DNA of 64,000 nucleotides from Arthrobacter sp. ZGTC131 (GCF_002929275.1 NZ_PJIK01000007.1:62001-126000); one strand, 5' to 3'; positions 51,990-61,252 are shown, counted from the first letter of the stretch. The notes: generated from the sequence alone by a model not told the origin. Made by a program: numbers and translations.

Positions 51990-52361
51990 TCAGACGTGCT
52001 GATCTACGAGAACCGGGTTGCCGTCCGGATCCACCACTATGAAGCTCGCCGGCCCGGTCGTTTCCTCGTCCGCTTCTGATACGAATTGCGTGCCCTGGGC
52101 CTTCAGCTGGCGCTGGAGATCGCGCACATCGGTGAATGAGTCGAGCGGTTCCGTTCCCTGGGTCCAGCCCGGGTTGAAGGTCAGCATGTTCTTGTCGAAC
52201 ATCCCCTGGAACAGGCCTATGACCGTCTCACCGTTTTTCAGGATCAGCCAGTTCTGGGTGATGTCGACCCCGTGGCTGCTAAATCCGAGCTTTTCGTAGA
52301 ACGCCGCCGAGGTCGCGATGTCCTTGACGTTGAGGCTGAGCGAGAAAGCGCCGAGTTCCAT
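51990..52361 (-). CDS. VOC family protein
   Basis: A 123-residue VOC-fold protein: [40 protein letters not shown] and [18 protein letters not shown]. The glyoxalase/bleomycin-resistance-like fold is clear; metal ligands are only partly preserved, so activity is uncertain. The ATG at 52361 has GTGGAG 6 bases upstream and is preferred to the GTG at 52373. Confidence 0.85.
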   Translation of the reverse strand: MELGAFSLSLNVKDIATSAAFYEKLGFSSHGVDITQNWLILKNGETVIGLFQGMFDKNMLTFNPGWTQGTEPLDSFTDVRDLQRQLKAQGTQFVSEADEETTGPASFIVVDPDGNPVLVDQHV

Positions 52362-52546
52362 GTTTTGCTCCACTCTTCAGAATGATGGATTCATCCGATG
52401 ATAGTCGCGGGCAGCCTTGGGTGGAGCGCTTTCCTGGCGGGTTTCAAGTTCGACGGGCACGAATCCAGCCACCAAGGTCCCCGAGAACGGCAGGGGAGCC
52501 CCCGTGGGTGCGCGGTCGCCGTCGTCGTACTGGCGCAGCTGTGCAG

Positions 52547-52864
52547 CTACCGGGCCGAACGCCGGTTGCGCGCCTGGGCCGCCAGCCGGGTGAAGGCGTA
52601 GACGAAGACGCCTTCGATCAAAATCATCGATCCGAACAACAGCCATTGGCCGCTGCTGATGAAGGCGATGGCACCGACCAGGACGAGCACGGTTCCGAGG
52701 ACCAGCGCATACACGGCGAACCCGAAAGCCACCCTGGCGCTGCGCACGCCTGTCCGGAAGCCAAAGCCCATAGGCTCTCCTCCTGGGTACCCCTCCACGC
52801 GGTCAGGGCCTGCGGGCCTGAGCCTGTCGAACTCATCCCAAAGGTCCCGGTCCTGATCGGTCAT
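52547..52864 (-). CDS. Small membrane protein, leaderless
   Basis: A 105-residue protein with an acidic start (MTDQDRDLWDEFDRLRPAGP) and two helices, VAFGFAVYALVLGTVLVLVG and WLLFGSMILIEGVFVYAF, plus a basic tail. Function unknown. On the minus strand GATAAT lies six bases before the ATG at 52864 with no ribosome site, so the mRNA is probably leaderless. Confidence 0.65.
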   Translation of the reverse strand: MTDQDRDLWDEFDRLRPAGPDRVEGYPGGEPMGFGFRTGVRSARVAFGFAVYALVLGTVLVLVGAIAFISSGQWLLFGSMILIEGVFVYAFTRLAAQARNRRSAR

Positions 52865-52940
52865 AGTCCCATTATCCCGCCATTCCAGCGGCGATGGGAT
52901 CCGCCGCCGTGTCGAGGCCCACCCTGCGATGGGGGAGGGG

Positions 52941-53609
52941 CTACCCCTCCGGGGGCTGTCCGTTGAGTGGTCGCTGAGCCAGGAGTACGGCTTGGGCCGA
53001 CTTCTCGCGGGGGCCGGGTTCGCGTGACATCTGGGCGAGGATTTTGAAGCCAGCGTTGGCGAGGTCAGCGATGACGGCTGCCTGTGGGAAAAGCTGGGCG
53101 TCCATCGAAACGTCGTGGCCATAGGCGCGGGTTATGTGGCGGGATCCTTCACCCACTTGGAAGCTGATCAGGACATATCCGCCGGGCGCAAGGACCCGGA
53201 AGAACTCTGCAAATACGCGGGGGAGATCAACGGGAGCCAAATGGATGATGGAATACCAGGCGAAGACTCCGCCCAACTCCTTATCCGCATGAGGGAGGGC
53301 CCCCAGCTCGGCAACGTCGAAGCTGAGCCCGGGATAAGTCCGCCGGGCCACCTCAATCATTCCCGCGGACACATCAATCCCCGAAATGTCGACACCCATG
53401 GTTGACAGCAGCCGGGTCATCCGGCCTGCTCCGCAGCCCGCGTCGACCACCGATCCGCCGTTTCTTTCCAGCACGCACGCCGCGAATGCGTCGATCATGC
53501 CGCGGTCGGCTGGACCCTCGAAACTGGCATCCGGCAGCAAATGCGCGTAGCTCTCGGCGACCACGTCGTAGGCCGACCGGACGAGGGCAAGACGATCGGC
53601 ACGAGTCAT
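52941..53609 (-). CDS. Class I SAM-dependent methyltransferase
   Basis: A 222-residue methyltransferase: motif I SVVDAGCGAGRMTRLLSTMG, the acidic ribose ligand in VDISGIDVSAGMIEVAR, FAWYSIIHLAPVDLPRVF and FRVLAPGGYVLISFQVG. Substrate unknown; the fold and length fit small-molecule methyltransferases of the UbiE/COQ5-like group. TAGCCT six bases before the ATG at 53609 (minus strand) suggests a leaderless mRNA. Confidence 0.9.
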   Translation of the reverse strand: MTRADRLALVRSAYDVVAESYAHLLPDASFEGPADRGMIDAFAACVLERNGGSVVDAGCGAGRMTRLLSTMGVDISGIDVSAGMIEVARRTYPGLSFDVAELGALPHADKELGGVFAWYSIIHLAPVDLPRVFAEFFRVLAPGGYVLISFQVGEGSRHITRAYGHDVSMDAQLFPQAAVIADLANAGFKILAQMSREPGPREKSAQAVLLAQRPLNGQPPEG

Positions 53610-53757
53610 CTGGAAAGGCTATCGCGGCCCGAGTCGCCTGTTGTGCGTCGGAAGATTCTGCATTGCCGTCAGCAGTCGGTGAGGGGACGATAGACGCAAG
53701 GGCGGGAATATGAGGATGTCTCCCTGACGGACGGCTGCGGGGTGCTAAATGGTGGCC

Positions 53758-54345
53758 ATGAAGACTGGTGGTCGCAGGCGGGTGTGGCCCATCTTGGTGG
53801 CTGGGCTGGCAGTTGTCCTGCTCGCGATAGGGCTTGCCGTGTTAAAACCGTGGCTTCTCTTTGTCGACGTGCGCGTGGATGAACAAATCCCGACCGTGGC
53901 GGCATCCGCCGAAACCGCGAAACCCTCGCCCTCCGCTTCTCCGGGCGCCCCGTCGCCACCCGCCGCCGCGCCCGCCCGGCCGGCTCCTGCCGGACCGGTC
54001 CAGGTTGCCGTAGGTTCATTGATCAGCCACGAACACACGACGTCGGGGACGGTCCGGATCCTGAGGCAGCCAAACGGCGACCACCTACTTACCCTGGAGA
54101 ATCTTGACACCTCAAACGGCCCGGATGTCCACGTGTGGCTGAGTGCTGCCGACGTCGTGGAGGGAACGGGCGGTTGGTTCGTCGCCGGTGGTGCCGACCA
54201 TTTTGACCTCGGCCTCATCAAGGGAAACCAGGGCAATCAGGTCTACGCAATCCCCGCCGGAGTTGACCTGAAAAAGTACAAGTCGGTCGATCTGTGGTGC
54301 GTTCAATTCAGCGTGTCATTCGGGGCGGCTCAGCTCACCTTCTGA
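53758..54345 (+). CDS. Membrane-anchored DM13-domain protein
   Basis: A 195-residue protein: basic N-terminus, one membrane helix (WPILVAGLAVVLLAIGLAVL), a Pro/Ala-rich linker (about residues 50-78) and a DM13 domain (AVGSLISHEHTTSGTVRILR, TSNGPDVHVWLSAADVVEGT, KYKSVDLWCVQFSVSFGAAQ). DM13 domains carry a conserved Cys proposed to take part in electron transfer, here in DLWCVQF. The domain faces outward. The ATG at 53758 is taken as start; an ATG at 53749 is possible. Confidence 0.85.
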   Translation: MKTGGRRRVWPILVAGLAVVLLAIGLAVLKPWLLFVDVRVDEQIPTVAASAETAKPSPSASPGAPSPPAAAPARPAPAGPVQVAVGSLISHEHTTSGTVRILRQPNGDHLLTLENLDTSNGPDVHVWLSAADVVEGTGGWFVAGGADHFDLGLIKGNQGNQVYAIPAGVDLKKYKSVDLWCVQFSVSFGAAQLTF

Positions 54346-54441
54346 CCGGCTGCCGGACAAAACCCGGAACCACGGGGGTCCTCGCGCGACGCCTAACGCG
54401 CGGCCCTTTTGGCCCGGCATGCCGTGCGCTACTGTGCGGGC

Positions 54442-54819
54442 ATGAATGACGGCGCCCACGTGGCAGTTCGGTTCACCGACTGCATCAATGCCGGAGATGT
54501 CGAAGGTCTCGCTCAGCTCATGTCGGAGGACCACAGGTTCATTGACACTGCTGGCACGGTAGTTGTGGGCAGGGCCGCCTGCCTGGCCGCCTGGCGCAGC
54601 TTCTTCGCGGCCTACCCGGGGTACAGGAATGTCTTCGAAGCAGTGTCGGCGAGCGGGAAGAACGTCACTGTTGCGGGATATTCGACGTGTCCCGGCCACG
54701 CCGTGCTGGAGGGGCCCGCACTGTGGACGGCGGTTGTCGACGGCAATCAGGTGCTCGAATGGCGGGTCTATGAAGACTCCGCCGCCGTCCGCCGTCGTCT
54801 GGGCATATTGGGCGACTGA
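54442..54819 (+). CDS. NTF2-like (SnoaL-type) protein
   Basis: A 125-residue cone-shaped NTF2-fold protein: FTDCINAGDVEGLAQLMSED, HRFIDTAGTVVVGRAACLAA, WRSFFAAYPGYRNVFEAV and VVDGNQVLEWRVYEDS. Such proteins act as small cyclases, isomerases or ligand binders; the ligand is unknown. TACTGT lies six bases before the ATG at 54442, so a leaderless start is likely; the frame is open a little further upstream without support. Confidence 0.8.
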   Translation: MNDGAHVAVRFTDCINAGDVEGLAQLMSEDHRFIDTAGTVVVGRAACLAAWRSFFAAYPGYRNVFEAVSASGKNVTVAGYSTCPGHAVLEGPALWTAVVDGNQVLEWRVYEDSAAVRRRLGILGD

Positions 54820-54861
54820 CAATGCAAGTGCCCCCCGCAGGCGGCACTGCCTCCGAGTGGA

Positions 54862-55680
54862 CTACGCCGACGAGTCCTGGCTTGCGGCGATGCGGTCAAC
54901 GAAGTCCAGTACGGCCGGATGGGCGGGGTTGATGAGATGTCCCCCGGTGACCAGCACCGTCCGGGTGAACGGCAATGCGCCGGACAGCCGGGCGTTCACC
55001 AGCCTGCAGGGTTCGGGCGACTCCTCCGCGGACACGATGAGCGTGGGCCGGCGGATCCCTGCCAGCTGGTCCTCGTCCAGTTCCAGAGCGTCCTCGCTGA
55101 GATCCATGCCGTGGCCCTTGATCTCGGCGAGGACGGCGTGCCCCGTCCCGGCCAACATCTCGCGGAGATCCTCCGGCAGCGACTCCCACGCGGCAGCGCC
55201 GAGAGCCTGGCGGATCACAGATTCCGCAACCAGACCCGGCTGGCCGGCCGAGCGCTCCAGCACCCTGAGGCGAAGGCTCCGGGCCCAGGCGTCGGCCTCC
55301 GGGTCAATGGTGAACAGGGCCGGCTCCAGAAGAACCAGCGCCTTCACTTTGTCCGGGAACCGGCGGGCAAGCTCGATGGCAATGAGACCGCCGGTGCTGC
55401 GTCCGATCACCACTGCCGGCCCCGCATGCAAAGCGGCCAGAACACCCGCGGCGTCGTCCACGTGGTCGACCAAGTCCAAGGTGGAGAACGGCGCCGGGGG
55501 AGCGCTGCGGTGGAAGCCCCTGCGGTCATAGATGATGCACCGGCCATGCAGGGCGAGTTCCTTGGCGGCATCCGCCCACATCACGGCTGAACTGGGCGTC
55601 CCGTGCACGCCGAGAATCGGGATCCCCGCACCATATTCCTCGTAGTACAGATCCACGCCGTTGACGCTGAGCCGGGACAT
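54862..55680 (-). CDS. Alpha/beta hydrolase
   Basis: A 272-residue alpha/beta-fold hydrolase: GIPILGVHGTPSSAVMWADA (HG oxyanion loop), RCIIYDRRGFHRSAPPAP, nucleophile elbow VIGRSTGGLIAIELAR (Ser about 95, GxSxG), LIVSAEESPEPCRL (acid) and VTGGHLINPAHP (catalytic His). Esterase or epoxide-hydrolase-like activity is possible. The ATG at 55680 has TACGCT six bases before it on the minus strand. It follows the 2H phosphoesterase gene by 22 bp and may partly share its transcript. Confidence 0.85.
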   Translation of the reverse strand: MSRLSVNGVDLYYEEYGAGIPILGVHGTPSSAVMWADAAKELALHGRCIIYDRRGFHRSAPPAPFSTLDLVDHVDDAAGVLAALHAGPAVVIGRSTGGLIAIELARRFPDKVKALVLLEPALFTIDPEADAWARSLRLRVLERSAGQPGLVAESVIRQALGAAAWESLPEDLREMLAGTGHAVLAEIKGHGMDLSEDALELDEDQLAGIRRPTLIVSAEESPEPCRLVNARLSGALPFTRTVLVTGGHLINPAHPAVLDFVDRIAASQDSSA

Positions 55681-55702
55681 ATCACCAGCGTAGGTCGCGC
55701 CC

Positions 55703-56311
55703 TCATTCAGCGGAAGGGAGCCTCTCCTCGGCCTCGGTGGCTGGCAGGAGCTGGCGGTTCCTGATGCGCGATTCACCGAAATCGATCGTCACCGGCTGGA
55801 TCTCCCAAGAGCCGCTGCGCCTGGTTATAGGGCTCCCCACGGCAACGTGGGGCGTCCAGCGCGGGTACCTGAAGCCCAGAGCACGCGAGCTGAGAATAAA
55901 GTCGTCGCTGTTGTCCACCTGGAGCTCGGCCAGCAGCTCATGCAGGGCCTGCACGAGGGAGACCTGAAAGTCGCGCACGCTTTGGGGCACATCCACCTCG
56001 AGTCCGCATACGCTGCCGCCGCCCAGCACGATCAGCCTGTCGGCATGCCCCGAGAAGCCTCCCATCACCGGCAGCCGCTTCAGCCACGCGGACGTCCTGC
56101 TGGCGGCCGTAGCGGGACTCGTGATGCCTTTGGTCCACTCCGAGACATCCTGGGAGAAGTCGTCCAGCACACCGATGTGCAGCAGTGTCATGTGCAGACC
56201 GTGCTCCCTGCGCAGCGAACGCACGTAGCTGCCCAGCTTCTCGTAGTCCCCGGCCCCGGACCCAATACGGAGCACGGGCACCTCCACCGTGATGCGCGGA
56301 ACTGTATGCAT
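55703..56311 (-). CDS. 2H phosphoesterase (2'-5' RNA ligase-like)
   Basis: A 202-residue protein with the two HxT/HxV-type motifs of the 2H superfamily: HMTLLHIGV (His about 41) and TPHVAVGSP (His about 162). The superfamily includes 2'-5' RNA ligases and cyclic phosphodiesterases; the second motif has Val at the Ser/Thr position, so catalysis is uncertain. A strong AAAGGAGAG precedes the ATG at 56311, which is preferred to the longer frame. Lies 22 bp upstream of the alpha/beta hydrolase. Confidence 0.75.
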   Translation of the reverse strand: MHTVPRITVEVPVLRIGSGAGDYEKLGSYVRSLRREHGLHMTLLHIGVLDDFSQDVSEWTKGITSPATAASRTSAWLKRLPVMGGFSGHADRLIVLGGGSVCGLEVDVPQSVRDFQVSLVQALHELLAELQVDNSDDFILSSRALGFRYPRWTPHVAVGSPITRRSGSWEIQPVTIDFGESRIRNRQLLPATEAEERLPSAE

Positions 56312-56388
56312 CCGGACTCTCCTTTTTGCCCGTGCCGACCGTTGACGCTCAGTGCAATTATCCTCCCGGAGCGGGGGACCCGGACCGT

Positions 56389-56540
56389 TTATCCGAGGGT
56401 GGCGAGGCCGCGGTGCGCGGATTCCACAACCACCGGCATGCGCGCCGTTAGCGTCTTCACTTCGCCGTCGATCTGTAGCGGAACGGATTCCGTCGTCTGG
56501 AAGCTGTAGCGGCTGACGCCGCTGCGGTCCAGGGCGCCTT
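56389..56540 (-). pseudogene. C-terminal remnant, lipid kinase-like
   Basis: A minus-strand fragment ending at a TAA (56391-56389) reads RYSFQTTESVPLQIDGEVKT, then LTARMPVVVESAHRGLATLG. The PLQIDGE pattern resembles the end of diacylglycerol/lipid kinases (DagK/YegS group), whose N-terminal 250 residues are missing here. No start codon with a ribosome site. Confidence 0.35.
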
Positions 56541-56573
56541 TCCCCCCAACCGCACGGGTGGGAGGATTTGTGT

Positions 56574-56768
56574 ATGAGTGAAAAAGAAGGTCCTGGCCCC
56601 CAGTCGCCTTCCCCCACCGCTGCGGAAAAGCAGGCGCAAGGCCAAGCCAAAGATGACCACTCCGCGCCGACCACCGGTCAGATGCGGACAGTGGGTCAGC
56701 GTCGCAGGGATTCGGAAGAAAAGCTTGAGAAGCATCAGCAGGAAGCGCGGCACAAGCCTGCGGAATAG
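56574..56768 (+). CDS. Small charged protein, paralogue of the gene at 15868
   Basis: A 64-residue hydrophilic protein. Its C-terminal half (RTVGQRRRDSEEKLE then EARHKPAE) matches the protein at 15868-16065 nearly position by position, while the N-terminal half (Pro/Gln/Ala-rich) does not. A helical, strongly charged, perhaps coiled-coil tail is expected. GGGAGGA lies 7 bases before the ATG at 56574, so unlike its paralogue it has a normal leader. Function unknown. Confidence 0.6.
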   Translation: MSEKEGPGPQSPSPTAAEKQAQGQAKDDHSAPTTGQMRTVGQRRRDSEEKLEKHQQEARHKPAE

Positions 56769-56843
56769 GCGCCCGAGCCGATATCCGGAACGTTCAACGA
56801 TTCAGCAATCTGATTGTGGTGCAGCTCGTGTAAATTCGGAAGT

Positions 56844-57578
56844 ATGTCACCTGCGAACCCGAACGCCGAGAAGTCGCCCGTCCTCGAATCCGGGGCTGTC
56901 CCTCAGGGCGGATCGGCGTCGCCGGGGGGAACGTCCAGGCTCCGGGTGGCGGTGCCCTCGGTGGCGACCCGCGTCGCCACCGAGTTGCGCCTCCAGATCG
57001 CGGAAGGCGCACTGCCGCCAGGAACGAAGCTCAAAGAGGAGGCACTCTCCGATGAGCTCGGTGTCTCCCGCAACACCGTGCGGGAGGCCTTCGCCGAACT
57101 TGCCAGCGAGCGCCTCGTTGTCCGCCAGCCCAACCGGGGTGTCTTCGTCGCCAGTCTCGGTGTCACCGACATCCATGACGTCTATACCGTGCGGCGGGCC
57201 ATCGAGGTCAGTGCCGTCCGGGGCGGAGGCAGTCCGGAAAGAATCGCCGCCGTGCGTGCGGCCGTCGAGGAAGGCAAGCACGCGGCCGCAGCCGGGGACA
57301 GCGAAGGGCTCGGAAGCGCCAACCAGCATTTTCACGGCGCCCTCGTGGCGCTGGCGTCCAGCGAACGCCTCGACACCATCATGTCCCAGGTCCTCGCCGA
57401 GATGAGGCTCTTCTTCCACAAGGCCGCTGTCGACGGCGGTTTCTACCAGGACTATTTGGCAGACAACGAACAGATCTGCCAGGCCCTCGAAGCGGGCGAC
57501 ACCGAACTGGCGGCCGAACGCCTGCTCTCCTATCTCGACCGCTCGGAGGAGCACCAGACCGCGGTGCATACGTCCTAG
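56844..57578 (+). CDS. GntR/FadR-family regulator
   Basis: A 244-residue regulator. Winged helix in residues about 40-108 (VATRVATELRLQIAEGALPP, GVSRNTVREAFAELASERLV, VRQPNRGVFVAS) and a helical FCD domain (VYTVRRAIEVSAVRGG, NQHFHGALVALASSERLDTI, DYLADNEQICQALEAGDTEL), whose His residues commonly hold a metal. FCD regulators sense carboxylates. TAAATT seven bases before the ATG at 56844 hints at a leaderless mRNA. Located 345 bp upstream of the MHS symporter, which has palindromic sites on its promoter. Confidence 0.88.
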   Translation: MSPANPNAEKSPVLESGAVPQGGSASPGGTSRLRVAVPSVATRVATELRLQIAEGALPPGTKLKEEALSDELGVSRNTVREAFAELASERLVVRQPNRGVFVASLGVTDIHDVYTVRRAIEVSAVRGGGSPERIAAVRAAVEEGKHAAAAGDSEGLGSANQHFHGALVALASSERLDTIMSQVLAEMRLFFHKAAVDGGFYQDYLADNEQICQALEAGDTELAAERLLSYLDRSEEHQTAVHTS

Positions 57579-57702
57579 TCCGCGGTACATACGTACAGGG
57601 CGGAAACTCCGCCGGCCGCCGCACGCGTCCGCGCCCTGCCCTTGGCCGCCCTTGGCCCCGCCCGGTTGATGCCTGCCTGCGCTGCAAGCGCATATCTATC
57701 CC

Positions 57703-57755
57703 TTGACGGTGTGACCTGCGTCGCGTAAATTGTTCAACAACATTGAATTGTTCAA
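57703..57755 (+). promoter_or_regulatory. Symporter promoter with two GntR-type operators
   Basis: TTGACG (57703-57708) and TAAATT (57726-57731) are 17 bases apart, a good sigma-70-type promoter. TTGTTCAACAA (57730-57740) and TTGAATTGTTCAA (57743-57755) are palindromes on and just after the start point, and ACAATTCAAC at 57763-57772 is a partial inverse copy. They fit repression by the adjacent FadR-type protein. Confidence 0.7.
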
Positions 57756-57922
57756 CGATCCGACAATTCAACACCGTGTCAGGATTCCCCAGCCTCGCTG
57801 GCGGCAAGCCTCACAAAAACTGCCCCGATGCCCACCTGTCAACGTCGCAGGAGAGGACAAGCGGGCAGCGAGCATCATCCGTCGCACCAGCCGATGAATT
57901 CCACACTCTTCATGGAGGCAAA

Positions 57923-59284
57923 ATGGCCAACCAACCCGCAGTGGCCCCCGGGACGCAAGCACCTTTTGTAGAGCGCAAGGGCATGTACAAGGCATTCGCC
58001 GCCAGCCTGACAGGCACGGCACTCGAGTTCTACGACTTCGCTGTCTATTCCGCCGCGGCGGCGATCGTCTTTCCGCTCATCTTTTTCCCGGCCTCGGACC
58101 CGGTGACGGGCACCCTCCTGGCTTTCTCGACGTACGCGGTGGGATACATCTCCCGCCCGGTCGGCGGCATAATTTTCGGCCGGCTCGGGGATGAGATCGG
58201 CCGCAAGAAGATCCTGGTCTTCACGCTAATGCTGATTGGCGTGGCGACCTTCCTCATCGGTCTGCTGCCCACCTATGACAACATCGGCATCATTGCGCCG
58301 GCCATCCTTGTGTTCCTGCGCTTCGCACAGGGCGTGGGCGTCGGCGGCGAATGGGGCGGCGCCGTTCTGCTCTCCAGTGAATTCGGCGACCCGAACCGGC
58401 GCGGGTTCTGGGCGTCCGCGGCTCAGATCGGGCCGCCTGCCGGCAACCTGATGGCCAACGGTGCGCTTGCTGTGCTGACGCTGGCCCTGTCAGAGGAGGC
58501 ATTCCTCGACTACGGCTGGCGGATTGCGTTCCTGATCTCAGCCCTGCTGGTGGCTTTCGGCCTCTGGATCCGCCTCAAGCTCGAAGACACCCCCATCTTT
58601 AAGGCCATGGAAGCCAGGGGAGACCAGCCCAAGGCCCCGATCAGGGAAGTCCTCACCACCCAGCGCCGGCCCCTCCTGGCCGCCATGCTGAGCCGGATCG
58701 GCCCGGACGTCACATACGCCCTGTGCACGGTGTTTACCCTCACCTACGGCATCCAGGAGCTTGGCTTCGACCGCGGCCAGGTGCTCGTGGCCGTACTCGT
58801 TGGCTCGGCCCTCCAGCTCTTCACGATGCCGCTCGCGGGCCACATCTCCGACCGCATCAACCGCCGGCTCGTCTACGGCATCGCCGCTGTGGCGGCCGCA
58901 GTGTGGGCGTACCTGTTCTTCATCGTTCTTGAAGGGCGTTCGCCGGTCATGCTGATCGTCGGCACAGTCCTGGGCCTACTCTGCCACTCCTTCATGTACG
59001 GGCCGCAGGCAGCCTTCGTGGTCGAGCAGTTCTCGCCGCGGCTCCGGTCCACCGGCAGCTCCCTGGCCTACACTTTTGCGGGAATCATCGGCGGCGCCAT
59101 CGCGCCGTTCATGTTCACGCTGCTGCTGAGCACCTTCCACAGCTGGGTCCCTGTAGCCATCTACCTCAGTGTGGCGTGTCTGCTGACCTTGGTGGGACTG
59201 GCGCTCGGCCGGGACTCTAATGTCGCCGAAGACGAGGAATACCTGAACACGTCAGGTGAACTCGTAGGGAGCGGCACGCGGTGA
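57923..59284 (+). CDS. MHS-family metabolite:proton symporter (MFS)
   Basis: A 453-residue member of the metabolite:H+ symporter branch (KgtP, ProP, ShiA relatives): [20 protein letters not shown] in helix 1, [20 protein letters not shown] (motif A) after helix 2, and [20 protein letters not shown] in helix 4. Substrates in the group are organic acids, betaines and aromatic acids. GGAGG lies 6 bases before the ATG at 57923. Operon with the DUF1445 gene (overlapping stop and start) under probable FadR-type control. Confidence 0.9.
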   Translation: MANQPAVAPGTQAPFVERKGMYKAFAASLTGTALEFYDFAVYSAAAAIVFPLIFFPASDPVTGTLLAFSTYAVGYISRPVGGIIFGRLGDEIGRKKILVFTLMLIGVATFLIGLLPTYDNIGIIAPAILVFLRFAQGVGVGGEWGGAVLLSSEFGDPNRRGFWASAAQIGPPAGNLMANGALAVLTLALSEEAFLDYGWRIAFLISALLVAFGLWIRLKLEDTPIFKAMEARGDQPKAPIREVLTTQRRPLLAAMLSRIGPDVTYALCTVFTLTYGIQELGFDRGQVLVAVLVGSALQLFTMPLAGHISDRINRRLVYGIAAVAAAVWAYLFFIVLEGRSPVMLIVGTVLGLLCHSFMYGPQAAFVVEQFSPRLRSTGSSLAYTFAGIIGGAIAPFMFTLLLSTFHSWVPVAIYLSVACLLTLVGLALGRDSNVAEDEEYLNTSGELVGSGTR

Positions 59285-60081
59285 AGCAGCCGAACTCCCT
59301 CGTGGCACCGTCCGAAGCGCGCCGGCAGTTCCGCAACGGCCTCGTCACACCGACATCCGGCTGGAGCGACGGATTCACCCAGGCGAATCTTATAGCCGTG
59401 CCAGCCGACTACGCCGACGAATTCATCGAGTTCTGCCGGCTCAACCCAAAGGCCTGCCCGGTCATCGACATCATCCCTGCTGGCAGCTACGAAAGTGCCC
59501 TGGCAGCCGGCTCTGACATCCGCAAGGACATCCCGGCTTACCGGCTTTGGCAGGACGGCGTCCTCACCGACGAAGTCCCTGACGCTTCGTCTTCCTGGCG
59601 CGACGACATGGTGGCCGTGCTCATTGGCTGCAGCTTCACGTTTGAGGCCGCACTCGCCAGCGAGGGCATCCCGCTCCGCCACACCGAAACCGGGCGCAAC
59701 GTTCCCATGTACCGGACCAACGTAGAGTGCACGCCCGCGGGAAGAATCCACGGCCCCATGGTTGTCTCCATGCGCCCCATGCCGGCCGAGATGGTCGAGA
59801 CGGCCATCAGGGTCACCTCGCAGGTGCCGAAGGTCCACGGCGGGCCCGTTCATGTCGGCACACCCGAGGAACTGGGCATTGCAGACATCAACCGCCCCGA
59901 CTTCGGAGATGCCGTAGAGATACGGTCGGGGGAAGTGCCGGTGTTCTGGGCATGCGGTGTGACACCACAGAGCGCCGTGATGGCTTCCCGGCCCCCGTTC
60001 GCCATCAGCCATGCACCCGGGCACATGTTCATCACCGATATTCCCGAAAGCAGCTACCGGGAATCAGGGGGAGATGAATAA
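59281..60081 (+). CDS. DUF1445 family protein (putative hydro-lyase/D-glutamate cyclase-like)
   Basis: A 266-residue protein of the DUF1445 (UPF0317) family, annotated elsewhere as putative hydro-lyases; the mammalian D-glutamate cyclase contains a related domain. Family landmarks: [60 protein letters not shown] and [14 protein letters not shown] near the end. The GTG at 59281 overlaps the symporter stop, so the pair is coupled: an imported acid is probably dehydrated or cyclised. Substrate unproven. Confidence 0.85.
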   Translation: MKQPNSLVAPSEARRQFRNGLVTPTSGWSDGFTQANLIAVPADYADEFIEFCRLNPKACPVIDIIPAGSYESALAAGSDIRKDIPAYRLWQDGVLTDEVPDASSSWRDDMVAVLIGCSFTFEAALASEGIPLRHTETGRNVPMYRTNVECTPAGRIHGPMVVSMRPMPAEMVETAIRVTSQVPKVHGGPVHVGTPEELGIADINRPDFGDAVEIRSGEVPVFWACGVTPQSAVMASRPPFAISHAPGHMFITDIPESSYRESGGDE

Positions 60082-60883
60082 GCCCGCAGGTCCTGCCGGT
60101 GCCTTCCCTTTTACGCGATAGGACCTGGCAGCGGAACGGTGGCTGTCGTCAGCGTGAAGGCGCCATCCAGAACATGCTCGGCCAGGATTCGCTGCATGCC
60201 ATCCTGTCAGGCCCCCCGGCTTGCCCCGGGGAAGTCAGAGCTCATCGACGATGCAGGGATGGCGGATGAAGCTCAGCGTGGCTCTTGATCGCCTTGGTGG
60301 CGGTATTCTGTGATCGGCCGGTGGCGCACACCAGCCTGTATGAAGATCCTCTTCAAGGGGAGCTTGGGCTGCCCCAAGTGGGCACGAATAGCAGGAACGG
60401 GCGGTCGCCTATCTTGAAGTCGTTACTGACGTGCTGGTCCAAATTTCCGCCAGCAGTCAGTGCAGCGTCAATGCATACCGGGAACGGCCGGCGTGAGCTC
60501 AAAGGCTCAGCGTCAGCGTTTCATCCTGACCAAGGCCCTCAGCCAAAGCTAAGTCACCGAAACCAAGTCCCACGCTCAAAACGGACGTGTCTCTGGCAAC
60601 CACCCGGCAGCGAGCAACGCCCACATGTCCCTTCAGGGTGCAGTGTCAGTTGCGGTTCAGTCCGAACTGCCTGCTGAGGAGCGCACGCTTGTAGTGGGCC
60701 TCGGCTGCGTCGATCTCCGTTGTTGAAGCCCCACCAGCATCGCTGCTCAGTGGGGGCCGGTGCTGCGAATAGCCGACGAGCAGCGGGCTGGCCGGGGCCC
60801 GCCAAAAGGCTGGCCGTGGACGGTGATGAGTAAGCACCAAGAGGGCCTGTGGCCGACCGCGAAGTTTTGTGCGACCATGCCGC
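60082..60883 (+). other. 800-bp gene-poor stretch
   Basis: All frames on both strands were read. Open frames at 60285-60677 (plus) and 60554-60958 (minus) have atypical amino acid use, no ribosome sites and no domain. A minus-strand tail near 60650-60760 (STTEIDAAEAHYKRALLSRQ) looks protein-like and may be a fragment, but has no proper start. Confidence 0.4.
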
Positions 60884-61066
60884 ATGAGGAGTGAGAAGGA
60901 CATCCGGGTCATCATTGAGAGGGCGAGGGAAGAGATGATCTACATCGGGCCTGACCACCCGTACTACCCCTTGTTAGCGGACCTGGTCACAGTGATCCCG
61001 GAAGCCTGGCAGCAGGGGTACGACAGCCACCGGGCTGGCGGCCCAGGCGCCAATCCATATCGCTGA
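60884..61066 (+). CDS. Small hypothetical protein
   Basis: A 60-residue soluble protein: RSEKDIRVIIERAREEMIYI, HPYYPLLADLVTVIPEAWQQ. The two predicted helices and aromatic HPYYP turn look like a genuine small protein. The ATG at 60884 has no ribosome site and only a weak -10-like GACCAT close upstream. Function unknown. Confidence 0.45.
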   Translation: MRSEKDIRVIIERAREEMIYIGPDHPYYPLLADLVTVIPEAWQQGYDSHRAGGPGANPYR

Positions 61067-61252
61067 CAACGCAGACTCCTGCCCGGGGCTTCCGCCTGCG
61101 CACCTTCATCTGGGAAGATCGCCTCATGCAAGGGCGGAGAGCGCGCGACCTGTAGAACTGGGCGTCCGGCCTTGTGTCAGGCTCGGGGAAGTCCCTTCAT
61201 TCCCATGCTTTGGTGTCCCGACGGTGCAGTCGGCGATGAGAAAGGCGCGAAA

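Noticed and set aside
60554-60958. 134-residue minus-strand frame in the gene-poor stretch
   Set aside because: Pro/Arg/Cys-rich, no start signal and no domain; not distinguishable from chance.
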